Notes: generated from the sequence alone by a model not told the origin. A DNA stretch of 64,000 nucleotides from Spirochaetaceae bacterium (GCA_020632655.1 JACKFD010000002.1:124001-188000); one strand, 5' to 3'; shown: positions 25,104 through 33,735, counted from the first letter of the stretch. Numbers and translations are program-made.

Positions 25104-25784
25104 TCAGCCCCCAGCGGAGCGACGGATCAGCTCCACGCCCTGCGCGATCAGGTCCAGCCCCCGCTCGAGCGGCGGGCCCGGCTGGGGCTCGTCGGCGAGG
25201 ATGCCCTGGAGCAGCACGTCGACGATCAGTCGGGTCGTATTGCGCAGGCTCGTGACGGCGGCGGCGGCGTATTGCCCCTGCAGGCCCGTCAGGGCCGAGA
25301 TGATCGTGAGGGCGGTCGCGCGCTCGTCGCGGGGGCGGAAGAGTCCGCGCTCCATCCCCTCGCGCAGCGTGTCGGCGAGCAGCTCGAAGTACTCGAGGCG
25401 CGAGTCGCGGTCGCGCTGGCGGGTCGCCTCGGGCAGCGCCGTCTCGTCCCGCAGCAGCACCCGGATCCAGAGGGGGTGCGAGCTGATCAGCTCGCCGAGG
25501 CCGACCATCAAGCCGTCGAGCCGGGCCCTCGGATCCCGCGGCATCTCGCGGATGGCCCCGTTCAGCGTGTTGCGCGCCGTCGTCAGCTCCTCGATGCCGG
25601 CGACCAGGATCTTCTCGCGGTTGTCGTAGTAGTAGTAGAGCGACGAGCGGGCCATCCCGACGGCGTCCGCGATGTCCTGCAGGCTCGTCTGGTTGAAACC
25701 CTTGCGGTCGAAGAGCTCGCCCGCGGCGGCCAGCACGGCTCGCTCGGTCCGGTCGAAGCCAGCTCCTCGCGTGCGTTCCGGCAC
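25104..25784 (-). CDS. TetR-family transcriptional regulator
   Basis: A 226-residue regulator. The N-terminal helix-turn-helix reads RAVLAAAGELFDRKGFNQTSLQDIADAVGMARSSLYYYYDNREKIL, a textbook TetR domain. The remainder is the all-helical ligand and dimerisation domain. The GTG at 25784 is preferred because GGAGAGG stands just upstream; a longer reading from 25898 crosses the promoter region. It lies upstream of and in line with the MoaD-AOR-MoeA cassette and divergent from the FAD monooxygenase, so it could control either. Confidence 0.88.
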   Translation of the reverse strand: MPERTRGAGFDRTERAVLAAAGELFDRKGFNQTSLQDIADAVGMARSSLYYYYDNREKILVAGIEELTTARNTLNGAIREMPRDPRARLDGLMVGLGELISSHPLWIRVLLRDETALPEATRQRDRDSRLEYFELLADTLREGMERGLFRPRDERATALTIISALTGLQGQYAAAAVTSLRNTTRLIVDVLLQGILADEPQPGPPLERGLDLIAQGVELIRRSAGG

Positions 25785-25881
25785 GGCCGTCCTCTCCTTC
25801 CATCCCCGACGTCCGACGCCGGACGCGATCCAGACGCCCGAGGATACCCCCGTCCAGGCGGGATCCCTCGGGGCAGGCCCC

Positions 25882-25909
25882 TTGTCGGAATTCGTCATGA
25901 ATGTAGTAT
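25882..25909 (+). promoter_or_regulatory. putative promoter of the FAD monooxygenase
   Basis: TTGTCG (25882-25887) and TAGTAT (25904-25909) with a 16-base spacer form a sigma70-like promoter in a locally A/T-enriched patch. The predicted transcript start is about 100 bases before the monooxygenase ATG. The divergent TetR gene starts on the other side, so this is a likely site of repression. Confidence 0.4.
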
Positions 25910-26013
25910 TTTCGTCGCTCGTGTCGAAGATGCGACGCCCGAGCGGTCGCTGCGCGGGGGACGCCGGCGCACGGTGCGGATCACGCGTCGATCGGGGACG
26001 TGAGGAGGACGGG

Positions 26014-27819
26014 ATGGCGAAGCAGGACGCGGGAGCGGGAGCGGATCTCGAGAACCGGACGCAGGCCTGGCTCGAGGCCCTCGAGCAGGCGATCTCGGGA
26101 AGACGGCGAGCCGATTTCGACGGGCTCTTCCTCGAGGACTCCTACTGGCGTGACATGGTCTCGCTCACCTGGGACACGTGTCAGTTCTGGGGGCGCGACG
26201 CCCTGCGCGACGCGGTCTTCGAGGCCGCGGCGAAGACGGGCTTCACGGACCTGCAGCTCGACCCGGATCGCTCCGCCCCGCGCGTCGCCGACTTCATCGG
26301 CGAGCCCTATGTCGAGGTCTTCTTCGCCTTCCGCAATGCGGTCGGCCGCGGCAAGGGATTCGCACGACTGCAGGAGGACGCGAATGCGGTAGCGGGGCTG
26401 CGCGCGCACATGGTTGCGACGACCCTCCACGAGCTCGACTGCGCCCCGGAGCCCCGGGAGCGGCATCCGCGCCTCGGCTTCGAGCCCGCCTTCCCGGGGC
26501 AGAGCTACGCCGAATGGAACGCCGCCAAGCGCGACTTCTCGGAGCGCGACCCCGACGTCCTGATCATCGGCGGGAGCCACTCCGGTCTCTGCGTCGGCGC
26601 TCGCTTCGAGCGCAAGGGCGTCTCCTATCTGATCGTCGAGAAGAACGCGAATCCCGGCGACATGTGGCGTGGCCGGTACGAGGCGCTCGCGCTGCACACG
26701 CCGACGACCATCAATCACCTGCCCTACGTCCCGCTCCCCGACCATTGGAGTCTCTTCACGCCGAAGGATCAGTGGGCGGACTGGCTCGATTGTTATGCGA
26801 AGCTGATGAACCTGAACTTCCAGGGCAATGCCGAGGCGCTCGAGTGCCGCTTCGACGAGCGGACCCGGACCTGGGAGGTGCCGCTCCGGCTGGCGGACGG
26901 GACGATCCGACGGATGCGGCCGACGCACGTCGTGCTGGCCGTGGGCGGCGTCGGCGGGCGGCCCCGGATCCCCGAGCTGCCCGGGCTCGATGCCTTCCGG
27001 GGTGAGGTCATGCACTCGACCGCGTTCGAGAGCGGCGCACCCTTCGCGGGCAAGCGGGTCATGGTCGTCGGCTCCTCGACGACGGGACACGACATCTCCC
27101 TGGATCTGGCGTTGCGCGGCGCCGACACGACGATGGCCCAGCGCGGGCCCTCCTGCGTGGTGAACATCAGCGAGGTCATCGCCTTCGGCGCCGACTACGC
27201 GCGGGTCTCGACCGAGGAGGCCGACTTCCTGCGCAGCGCGATGCCCTATCCGCTCTGGATCAAGCGGGCGAAGGTCTACACGCAGATGACGGAGCGGACC
27301 CACGCGACGCTGCACGAGGGGCTGCGCAAGGCGGGGCAGAAGCTCACGATCGGTGACGACGAGACCGGCTGGTCGATCAAGCTCTTCCGCGAGGCGGCGG
27401 GCTACTACCTGAACGTCGGGGCCTCGGAGGCGATCGTCGACGGCCTGATCAAGATCCAGGACTACGATCGGATCGAGCGATTCGTGCCGGAGGGCGCCCT
27501 GCTCGACGACGGCAAGCTCGTCGAGCTCGACGCCGTCGTCCTCTGCACGGGCTTCTGGGACCTCGCGAACGACATCGAGGCGCTGCTCGGTCCCGAGGTC
27601 GCGCAGCGCGTCGGTCGATGCAACGGCGTCGATCCGAAGGACGGCGAGTACCGCACGATGAGCCGGCCGACGGCGCAGCCGCATCTCTGGCTGATCAATG
27701 GCGGCATCCCGGACTCGCGCAAGTCGAGCGACCTGCTGGCGATGCAGGTGATCGCCCAGCTCGAAGGCCTCGTGCCGAGCCTCGTGCGCGGGCCCGACGG
27801 GCGCGTCACGCCGCATTGA
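26014..27819 (+). CDS. flavin-containing monooxygenase with N-terminal NTF2-like domain
   Basis: A 601-residue protein. Residues 1 to about 140 look like a SnoaL/NTF2-type cone (FDGLFLEDSYWRDMVSLTWD). The rest is a class B flavoprotein monooxygenase. The FAD-binding loop is LIIGGSHSGLCVG (186-191 core), the FMO/BVMO signature appears as FRGEVMHSTAF (328-338), and a second dinucleotide site is VVGSSTTGHD for NADPH. The protein could hydroxylate, S/N-oxidise or insert oxygen next to a carbonyl. ATG 26014 has a GAGGAGG ribosome site 5 bases upstream. The last codons lie in the first unit of a 35-bp tandem repeat. Confidence 0.9.
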   Translation: MAKQDAGAGADLENRTQAWLEALEQAISGRRRADFDGLFLEDSYWRDMVSLTWDTCQFWGRDALRDAVFEAAAKTGFTDLQLDPDRSAPRVADFIGEPYVEVFFAFRNAVGRGKGFARLQEDANAVAGLRAHMVATTLHELDCAPEPRERHPRLGFEPAFPGQSYAEWNAAKRDFSERDPDVLIIGGSHSGLCVGARFERKGVSYLIVEKNANPGDMWRGRYEALALHTPTTINHLPYVPLPDHWSLFTPKDQWADWLDCYAKLMNLNFQGNAEALECRFDERTRTWEVPLRLADGTIRRMRPTHVVLAVGGVGGRPRIPELPGLDAFRGEVMHSTAFESGAPFAGKRVMVVGSSTTGHDISLDLALRGADTTMAQRGPSCVVNISEVIAFGADYARVSTEEADFLRSAMPYPLWIKRAKVYTQMTERTHATLHEGLRKAGQKLTIGDDETGWSIKLFREAAGYYLNVGASEAIVDGLIKIQDYDRIERFVPEGALLDDGKLVELDAVVLCTGFWDLANDIEALLGPEVAQRVGRCNGVDPKDGEYRTMSRPTAQPHLWLINGGIPDSRKSSDLLAMQVIAQLEGLVPSLVRGPDGRVTPH

Positions 27820-27890
27820 CGGGCGGGTCCGACGGGCGGGTCACTCCGCTCTGATGGGCGGGTCCGACGGGCGGGTCACGCCGCTCTGTG
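27786..27890. repeat. three tandem 35-bp units at the monooxygenase 3' end
   Basis: Units at 27786-27820, 27821-27855 and 27856-27890 share the core GTCCGACGGGCGGGTCAC with a few differences; unit one reads GCCCGACGGGCGCGTCAC. Unit one encodes the last residues and stop codon of the monooxygenase (GPDGRVTPH). Units two and three lie beyond the stop, differ from each other by about three bases, and if read in the right frame give the same GRVTP peptide. This shows a 3'-end duplication followed by drift. Confidence 0.85.
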
Positions 27891-28031
27891 AGGCTCGACC
27901 GGACCGCTTGCGCAGGCGGGGGCGGCGCGGGAGGATTGCGGCGCACGCCGAGGCGCCCGGCCGGGCGCGTTCATGCGGCGTGTGCATCTGGACCGCGAAG
28001 AGGGACCCGAGGCGTCCCGACGAGGAGAGCG

Positions 28032-28556
28032 ATGAGCATCTCGCTGTACGACCTGAGCGTCGGGACCTATACGCAGATCGTGGAGGCCGCGACCGGCTTC
28101 CTGCAGAAGGGCGCCGAGCATTGCCGGGAGAAGGGCCTCGACCCGGCCGAGCTCGTGGACGCGCGCCTCTACCCGGACATGGCGAACTTCCACTTCCAGG
28201 TCGTCTGCATCACCCACCACTCGCTCGGCGCGATCCGTTCCCTCGAGAGCGGCGCGTTCTCGCCGCCGAGCTACCCCGAGGTCGACTACGCAGGGCTCCA
28301 GAAGATGACGGCGACGACGCTCGAGACGCTCCGCGGGCTCGATCGGGCGAAGGTCGACGCGCTGGGGGGCGGACAGGTCGTGTTCCGGATGGGGAAGATG
28401 GAGCTGCCCTTCACGGCGGAGAACTTCATCCGGACCTTCTCGCTCCCGAACTTCTTCTTCCACGCCACGACGGCCTATGACCTGCTGCGCTCGAAGGGCG
28501 TGTCGATCGGGAAGATCGACTTCCTCGGCAAGATGGCGATCGGGGTCCAGGCCTAG
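28032..28556 (+). CDS. DUF1993 family protein
   Basis: A 174-residue helical protein beginning MSISLYDLSVGTYTQIVEAATGFLQKGAEHC, followed by DARLYPDMANFHFQVVCITHHSLGAIRSLESG and PNFFFHATTAYDLLRSKGVSIGKIDFLG. These are the hallmarks of the DUF1993 family, a four-helix DinB-like fold of unknown function. Length is normal for the family. GAGGAG stands 4 bases before the ATG. It follows the monooxygenase and the 35-bp repeats by about 140 bases and faces the beta-helix gene tail to tail. Confidence 0.85.
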   Translation: MSISLYDLSVGTYTQIVEAATGFLQKGAEHCREKGLDPAELVDARLYPDMANFHFQVVCITHHSLGAIRSLESGAFSPPSYPEVDYAGLQKMTATTLETLRGLDRAKVDALGGGQVVFRMGKMELPFTAENFIRTFSLPNFFFHATTAYDLLRSKGVSIGKIDFLGKMAIGVQA

Positions 28557-28606
28557 CGCCGCCCTCCGCAAGATGGCGTTCGTGTGCTGCAGCGGCGTCG
28601 TTCCGC

Positions 28607-29548
28607 TCAGGGGCAGCTGGTCGTGTCGCCGCAGACGTTGCCTCCTGCGGAGACGCCGAGGCTGGAGTTCGTGCTGACATTGCCGCTCGCATTGTCGGCG
28701 ATGAGGTTGTCGCCGTAGCCGGATCGGACCCCGCCGGCGAAGTAGAGGCCCCAGCCCCCGTTGGCGGTGATGGTATTGCCGCGGGCGTGGACACGGTTGC
28801 CGACCTGGATCCCGTTTCCCCAATTCGACGACACCGTGTTGTTCGAGACGGTCGTGCCCGTGCGTGCGTCGATGCCGCGGGCGTGGTTCGCGTAGAAGGT
28901 GTTGCCCGTGACGAGGCTGCCGGTTGCGGCGAAGGCGCCATCGCCGCCGTTGCGGCTGGCGGAAGAGCGCTGGAGCGTGCTGCCCTGGCCGAGCCAGAAG
29001 CCATGCCGGCCATTGTCGCGAGAGGTCGAGTCGCTGACGACGGCCTCACCGCCGACCATGATGCCGTCCTGACCGTTGCCGAAGGAGCGGATACTCTCGA
29101 CGAGGGAGCCGTCACCGCCACTCAGATGGATGCCATCCTGAGGCATGCCGAAGATGGAGCCGTTCGAGATGCGGATGCCGGCCTGGAAGCCGCCGCTCGT
29201 GGCAATGCCGTGGCCGCTGCCACCGCAGGGCTCGTTCGACGGCGCTTCCGGGTCGAAGCAGGAGATGGCGAAGCCGCCGAGGTCGAGGTCGACACCGGGG
29301 CTCGTGATGTCGATCGCCGTCGTCACGCCGTCGAAGCGCGGGTTGTAGGCCTGCGAGAGGTTGCTCGTGAGTCGGTAGGCGCCGGGCATCGTGATCGTGA
29401 CGGGCAGGCCCGGAGCGTCCCCGGGAAAGCAGCCCGTCTGGATCGCGCAGGTCCGGCTGATCTCGAGGACGCCGTCGGACGCGGCGGCGGGGTCGGCGAT
29501 CGCGAGGGCGAAGGAGAGAGCGAGCAGGGAGAGGAGCAGTCGTCGCAT
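28607..29548 (-). CDS. secreted right-handed beta-helix protein
   Basis: A 313-residue secreted protein: signal peptide to about residue 24 (LSFALAIADPAAA), an N-terminal cap with cysteine pair (SRTCAIQTGCFPGD), then about ten parallel beta-helix coils. Examples are GIRISNGSIFGMPQDGIHLSGG, SIRSFGNGQDGIMVGG, VSDSTSRDNGRHGFWLG and NNTVSSNWGNGIQVG. The coils resemble NosD/pectate-lyase-like domains that often bind or cleave polysaccharide. It ends in a Cys pair (NVCGDTTSC) likely to close the helix. No sorting tail is visible. The gene stands alone, with 124 bases before it. Confidence 0.82.
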   Translation of the reverse strand: MRRLLLSLLALSFALAIADPAAASDGVLEISRTCAIQTGCFPGDAPGLPVTITMPGAYRLTSNLSQAYNPRFDGVTTAIDITSPGVDLDLGGFAISCFDPEAPSNEPCGGSGHGIATSGGFQAGIRISNGSIFGMPQDGIHLSGGDGSLVESIRSFGNGQDGIMVGGEAVVSDSTSRDNGRHGFWLGQGSTLQRSSASRNGGDGAFAATGSLVTGNTFYANHARGIDARTGTTVSNNTVSSNWGNGIQVGNRVHARGNTITANGGWGLYFAGGVRSGYGDNLIADNASGNVSTNSSLGVSAGGNVCGDTTSCP

Positions 29549-29672
29549 GGCCCGGGGCCTCCGATGGGTCGATGGACCGATCGTAGGCAGGCGACGAGCG
29601 CGGTCGTGTGGAGCGCTTCACGGAGGCGGTCGATTCTCCCGACGACCCGGCCGGCGCCTTCGCTTTGCGCGT

Positions 29673-30272
29673 TCAGCCCTCGCCGGGGCGCGGATCCACG
29701 CGGTAGAGCCGGTCTCCGGGCTCTTCGCGGCGGGCGCGTCCCGTGAGCACCTCGCCGACCTCGACGACCGTGTCGTGCGCGGCGGTCTCGGCAGCCGCTC
29801 GGACGCCATCCTCCCCTGAATACTTCCGCTCGCGACCGGCGCGCACGGCGACGTACTCGTCCGTGCCGTGCGGGACGTGCACGAGGCGCCCCTCGACGCG
29901 CTTGCCGTCGAGGCGGACGACGACGCGGTCGTCCCGCGCGATCTGCTGGGGCCATCGTTCCAGCCGGCCGCCCATGCAGTCGAGATCGCACGCGACGTAG
30001 GGAACGCCGTCGTACACGCTGAACCAGAGGGTGATCGAAGTCGCAGCGCCCACGATCTCCATCTCGAGCTCGGTCCGGTCGTCGAGGGCCTCCCAGTCCA
30101 TGTTCGCGTAGTCGAGGCGCTCGCCCGAGCGGAAGGGGCCGCCGGCGAAGATGAAGAAGGGGCCGTCCGCGTGGGCGATCAGGAGTCGGCCCAGGACGAG
30201 CGCGGCGACGACGATGGCGGCGAGGACGGCGAGCCGCCTTCCCAGGGCCCTCCGACGAGTGTTCTCTTCCAT
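29673..30272 (-). CDS. single-pass membrane protein, unknown
   Basis: A 199-residue protein I do not recognise. After a basic N terminus (RRRALGRRLA) comes one hydrophobic helix (about residues 15-34, VLAAIVVAALVLGRLLIA), so it is probably anchored with the rest outside the cytoplasm. The outer part is beta-rich (ITLWFSVYDGVPYVACDLDCMGG, RVVVRLDGKRVEGRLVHVPHGTDEYVAVRAGRERKYSG). It resembles the nitroreductase/PPOX-related split-barrel fold only loosely. It is followed upstream by the PPOX-fold gene at 47 bases, on the same strand. Confidence 0.55.
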   Translation of the reverse strand: MEENTRRRALGRRLAVLAAIVVAALVLGRLLIAHADGPFFIFAGGPFRSGERLDYANMDWEALDDRTELEMEIVGAATSITLWFSVYDGVPYVACDLDCMGGRLERWPQQIARDDRVVVRLDGKRVEGRLVHVPHGTDEYVAVRAGRERKYSGEDGVRAAAETAAHDTVVEVGEVLTGRARREEPGDRLYRVDPRPGEG

Positions 30273-30319
30273 GGTCAGCCTCCCCGAGCGGCGGGTGTGA
30301 TCGCGGCCCGGGCCGAAGC

Positions 30320-30856
30320 CTAGCTTCCGTCCGGCTCCGACCACGGCTCGCCCGGCTGCCAGCGGCCCTCGGCATGGGCGCCGACCTTGCGGCCGTCGAA
30401 GCTGATCCATTTCTGCGGGACGAGCTCGATCACGACACGGCCGGGGCTGTCGAGTCGCTCGATCCAGGCGCCTTCCCCGGCGTCCCGCACGATGCGCGGC
30501 TGCGAGGGGAGCACCTTTCGCGCGAGCGCGCGGTAGAACCAATCGTGGTGCTCCGAGCGGTGCTCGTGCACGATCGCGAGGGTCTTCGCCGTGACCGTCT
30601 GCTCCTTCTCGAAGGCGACGATCACGGAGCTCCGCGGCCGCGCACGCAGGGCCGGGACGCGCTTGCGCTCGGGCATGCAGGTCACCCAGAATCGTCCATC
30701 GCGCCAGATGTAGAGGTGCATCACGCCGATCGGCCAACCGTCCGAGGTCGTCCACACGACCGCGCACTCGTCGTGTCGCGCGAGCAGCTCGTCCCGCCGA
30801 TCCGGCGGGATCCCGTAGACCGATACGTCGTCGAAGTCCTCGAGCCTCTCGGCCAT
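30320..30856 (-). CDS. pyridoxamine 5'-phosphate oxidase-fold protein
   Basis: A 178-residue split-barrel protein: CAVVWTTSDGWPIGVMHLYIWRDGRFWVTCMPERKRVPALRARPRSSVIVAFEK is the characteristic PPOX-like core. The trailing RVVIELVPQKWISFDGRKVG is shared by mycobacterial-type F420- or FMN-binding members. The likely function is binding a flavin or F420 for redox chemistry, not vitamin B6 synthesis. GAGGAGGAT precedes the start. A CTAGACT element 28 bases upstream of the start codon may be its -10 region. Confidence 0.8.
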   Translation of the reverse strand: MAERLEDFDDVSVYGIPPDRRDELLARHDECAVVWTTSDGWPIGVMHLYIWRDGRFWVTCMPERKRVPALRARPRSSVIVAFEKEQTVTAKTLAIVHEHRSEHHDWFYRALARKVLPSQPRIVRDAGEGAWIERLDSPGRVVIELVPQKWISFDGRKVGAHAEGRWQPGEPWSEPDGS

Positions 30857-30883
30857 CGCGATCCTCCTCGTGTCGATCCACCG

Positions 30884-30890
30884 AGTCTAG
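30884..30890 (-). promoter_or_regulatory. CTAGACT promoter element of the PPOX-fold gene
   Basis: On the minus strand this reads CTAGACT; TAGACT fits a -10 hexamer and lies 28 bases before the start codon at 30856. No convincing -35 is present. The same heptamer recurs before two other genes (37349 and 40315). Confidence 0.4.
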
Positions 30891-30954
30891 GCGAGGCGCA
30901 GCGGGGCCGTCTCCGAGTCGCCCTGCTGCTCGAGCCCGTTTCCGTCGGATCGCT

Positions 30955-30984
30955 TTGACATCGCGACGCCGCCCGGCGTATGGT
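30955..30984 (+). promoter_or_regulatory. sigma70-type promoter of the acyl-CoA synthetase gene
   Basis: A consensus -35 TTGACA (30955-30960) and a -10 TATGGT (30979-30984) are 18 bases apart. The predicted start of transcription is near 30991, leaving a leader of about 50 bases before the ATG at 31042. It is among the best matches to a vegetative promoter in the window. Confidence 0.6.
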
Positions 30985-31041
30985 GGAAACGATCGCCCGT
31001 CGGCCCGTGCCGCGTTCCTCTCCTGCATGCGAGGCCTCCCC

Positions 31042-32610
31042 ATGAGCACGAGCGCGCTCCATCGTCCCGTCACGCACACGGAGCTCGTCGTGAACAGCCT
31101 CGCGCGATGGCCGTCGCGAGAGGCCTTCCGGGACGACGGGCGCAGCTACAGCTACGCGCAGACGGCCGATCGCCTGGCACGCGTGGCCCGCGTGCTGCAG
31201 GAGCGCGGCCTCGGGCGCGGCGAGGGCGTGGGCGTTCTCTCGCCGAATCGATTCGAGGCGTGGCTGTCGCAGGTCGGCGCAGGGATCGCGGGCGGTCGCT
31301 ACACGGCGCTGCATCCGATGGGCTCCCTCGCGGATCACGCCTATGCCTGCAACGAGGCGGAGCTCAAGGTCCTCTGCGTCGACCCCGCCTACGCCGAGCG
31401 AGCGGGGGCTTTGCTCGAGGCCTGCCCCGCCGTCGAAGTCGTACTGACCTTCGGGCCCGCGGAGGTCGGGGAGGACCTGAACGCGCTGGCGGATCGCGTC
31501 GGGGCCGTGACGCTCCGGCCGGGTCCGAAGGGGCCCGACGAGCTCACGTGGCTCCTCTACACGGGTGGGACGACGGGCGTGCCGAAGGCCGCCGAGCTGA
31601 CCGAGCACGCGATCGCGCAGATGTCGCTCGCGATCTCTTCGGGCTGGGACCTTCCGAAGTCGCGTCGCTACCTCGCCTGCGCGCCGATCACCCACGCGGC
31701 CGGGACCTTGATCACGCCGACCTTGATGAGTGGCGGCTGTGTGATCCTGCAGCGGGGATTCGATCCCTTGCGCTGGCTGCGCGACGTCGAGATCGAGCAG
31801 GCGACGCTCTCGCTGCTCGTTCCGACGATGATCTACGCCGTGCTCGACTCGCCCGAGCTCGAGCGCACGGACTTCTCGAAGCTCGAGACGATCATGTACG
31901 GCGCCTCGCCGATGTCGCCGGCCCGGCTCGCGGAGGGTATCCGGCGGATCGGCCCCGTCTTCTGCCAGCTCTACGGCCAGACCGAGTGCGGCGCGATCGC
32001 GACGAGTCTCTGGCGGGCGCACCACGACCCGGACGACCTCGCAAGGCTCGCGTCCTGTGGGCTGCCGATGCCGAACGTGCGGATCGAGCTCTTCGACGAG
32101 GCCGGTCGACCCGTCGCCGAGGGCTGTGCCGGCGAGATCTGCATCCAGGGGCCGAGCGTGATGCGCGGCTACTTCAAGCAGCCCGCGCTCACGGCCGAGA
32201 CGATCGTCGACGGCTGGCTGCATACCGGCGACATGGCCGTCCGCGACGCCGAGGGCTTCCTCACGATCGTCGATCGCAAGAAGGACATGATCGTGTCCGG
32301 GGGCTTCAACGTCTTCCCGCGCGAGATCGAGGACGTGCTCGCGACGCATCCCGCCGTCTCGATCGCGGCGGTGATCGGGGTGCCCGACGAGAAGTGGGGC
32401 GAGGCCGTGAAGGCCGTCGTCGTCCCGCGACCGGGCGAGACGATCGACGTCGAGGCGCTCAAGGGTCTGGTCAAGGAGCGCAAGGGCCCGATCTACGCAC
32501 CGAAGAGTGTCGACGTCGTCGAGGCCCTGCCGCTCACCGCGGTCGGAAAGCCCGACAAGAAGGTCCTGCGCGCGCGTTATTGGGGCGGATCCGGGCGCGG
32601 GGTGCACTGA
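31042..32610 (+). CDS. acyl-CoA synthetase (AMP-forming)
   Basis: A 522-residue ANL-superfamily ligase that activates a carboxylic acid through an acyl-AMP to its CoA thioester. Motifs are YTGGTTGVPK (173-182, ATP phosphate loop), YGQTECG, DGWLHTGDM, and the hinge DRKKDMIVSGGFNVFPREIEDVL. The C-terminal catalytic lysine sits in PLTAVGKPDKKVLR. ATG 31042 follows GAGG by 7 bases; an alternative ATG lies at 31027. The gene has its own promoter and stands alone, divergent from the PPOX-fold gene. Chain length of the acid cannot be inferred. Confidence 0.93.
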   Translation: MSTSALHRPVTHTELVVNSLARWPSREAFRDDGRSYSYAQTADRLARVARVLQERGLGRGEGVGVLSPNRFEAWLSQVGAGIAGGRYTALHPMGSLADHAYACNEAELKVLCVDPAYAERAGALLEACPAVEVVLTFGPAEVGEDLNALADRVGAVTLRPGPKGPDELTWLLYTGGTTGVPKAAELTEHAIAQMSLAISSGWDLPKSRRYLACAPITHAAGTLITPTLMSGGCVILQRGFDPLRWLRDVEIEQATLSLLVPTMIYAVLDSPELERTDFSKLETIMYGASPMSPARLAEGIRRIGPVFCQLYGQTECGAIATSLWRAHHDPDDLARLASCGLPMPNVRIELFDEAGRPVAEGCAGEICIQGPSVMRGYFKQPALTAETIVDGWLHTGDMAVRDAEGFLTIVDRKKDMIVSGGFNVFPREIEDVLATHPAVSIAAVIGVPDEKWGEAVKAVVVPRPGETIDVEALKGLVKERKGPIYAPKSVDVVEALPLTAVGKPDKKVLRARYWGGSGRGVH

Positions 32611-32670
32611 TCCGGGCTGCTGGTGCGATCGTCGCGGCGACGGGTGTGTTCGTCGCCCCCGCCGCGCGCC

Positions 32671-33735
32671 TCATTCGCCCGTACGGCCGCTCCGGATTCC
32701 CTGCAGCTCCCGGGGCGGCAGCGTCGGGAAGGGGTTGCGCGAGAAGCCGCGCTGGTGCCAGTAGGGGTAGGGCAGGGGCACCTCGCTCGCGGCATCGAGC
32801 CGCGCCACCTGCTCGGGCGTGAGTGACCAGCCGACGGCGCCGAGGTTGTCGCGCAGCTGCGTCTCGTTGCGCGCGCCGATCACGACCGTCGAGACGGTCG
32901 GTCGCTGCAACACCCAGTTGATCGCGATCTGGGGCACGCTCTTCCCGGTCTCGGCCGCGATCTCGTCGATCACGTCGACCACCGCGAAGAGACGCTCGTC
33001 GTCGACGGCGGGCCCCGTCGTCGTATGCAGCCGGCTCACCTCGGGCAGCGAGGCCCCCCGTCGGATCCTGCCCGTGAGCCGCGCATAGCCGAGGGGGCTC
33101 CAGGCCATCGTGCCGACGCCCTGGTCGAGCGCGAGGGGCAGGAGCTCCCACTCGTAGTCGCGCCCGACGAGCGAGTAGTAGGCCTGGTGCGCCACGAAGC
33201 GGGTCCAGCCGTAGCGTTCCGAGATCGAGAGCGCCTTCATGAGGTGCCAGCCCGAGTAGTTCGAGCAGCCGACGTAGAGGACCTTGCCCGAACGCACGAG
33301 CTCGTCGAGGGTCTGCAGCGTCTCCTCGAGCGGCGTCATGGCGTCGAAGCCGTGCATCTGCAGCAGCTCGACGCGATCCGTCCCGAAGCGCCGGAGCGTC
33401 GCCTCGACGGAACGCAGCAGGTGGAATCGCGAGGCGCCCACGTCGTTCGGGCCCGGACCGGTCGGAAAGGTCGCCTTGGTGGCGAGCAGCACGTCGTCGC
33501 GACGGCCTCGGATTGCCTGCGCGAGGATTTCGTCGGCGGCGCCCTGGCTGTGGTTGTCGGACGTGTCGAACATGTCGAGTCCGGCGTCGAGACAGAGGTC
33601 GACCATGCGCCTCGCCTCGTCGACACCGACGTTCCCGAAGGCCCGGAAGAACTCGCCGCGGCCACCGAAGGTCGCCGTGCCGAGCGTCAGCACGGGGACC
33701 ATCAGACCGGAACGACCGAGCAGGCGATGCTCCAT
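32671..33735 (-). CDS. aldo/keto reductase-like protein lacking the catalytic tyrosine
   Basis: A 354-residue TIM-barrel aldo/keto reductase homologue. The barrel blocks are present: LGTATFGG, LDMFDTSDNHSQGAADE, LLATKATF with the lysine, LLQMHGFDA with the histidine, and YVGCSNYSGWHL. In the DTADxY block the catalytic Tyr is replaced by His62; the codon is CAC where TAC would give Tyr. A second AKR at 38554 keeps its Tyr. It may therefore be inactive, or have another role. It is followed on the same strand by 99 bases, then the flavin reductase gene. Confidence 0.85.
   Translation of the reverse strand: MEHRLLGRSGLMVPVLTLGTATFGGRGEFFRAFGNVGVDEARRMVDLCLDAGLDMFDTSDNHSQGAADEILAQAIRGRRDDVLLATKATFPTGPGPNDVGASRFHLLRSVEATLRRFGTDRVELLQMHGFDAMTPLEETLQTLDELVRSGKVLYVGCSNYSGWHLMKALSISERYGWTRFVAHQAYYSLVGRDYEWELLPLALDQGVGTMAWSPLGYARLTGRIRRGASLPEVSRLHTTTGPAVDDERLFAVVDVIDEIAAETGKSVPQIAINWVLQRPTVSTVVIGARNETQLRDNLGAVGWSLTPEQVARLDAASEVPLPYPYWHQRGFSRNPFPTLPPRELQGIRSGRTGE

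Noticed and set aside
27786..27890. CRISPR-like array
   Set aside because: Units are directly adjacent without spacers and include coding sequence; no cas gene is nearby. It is a simple tandem duplication.
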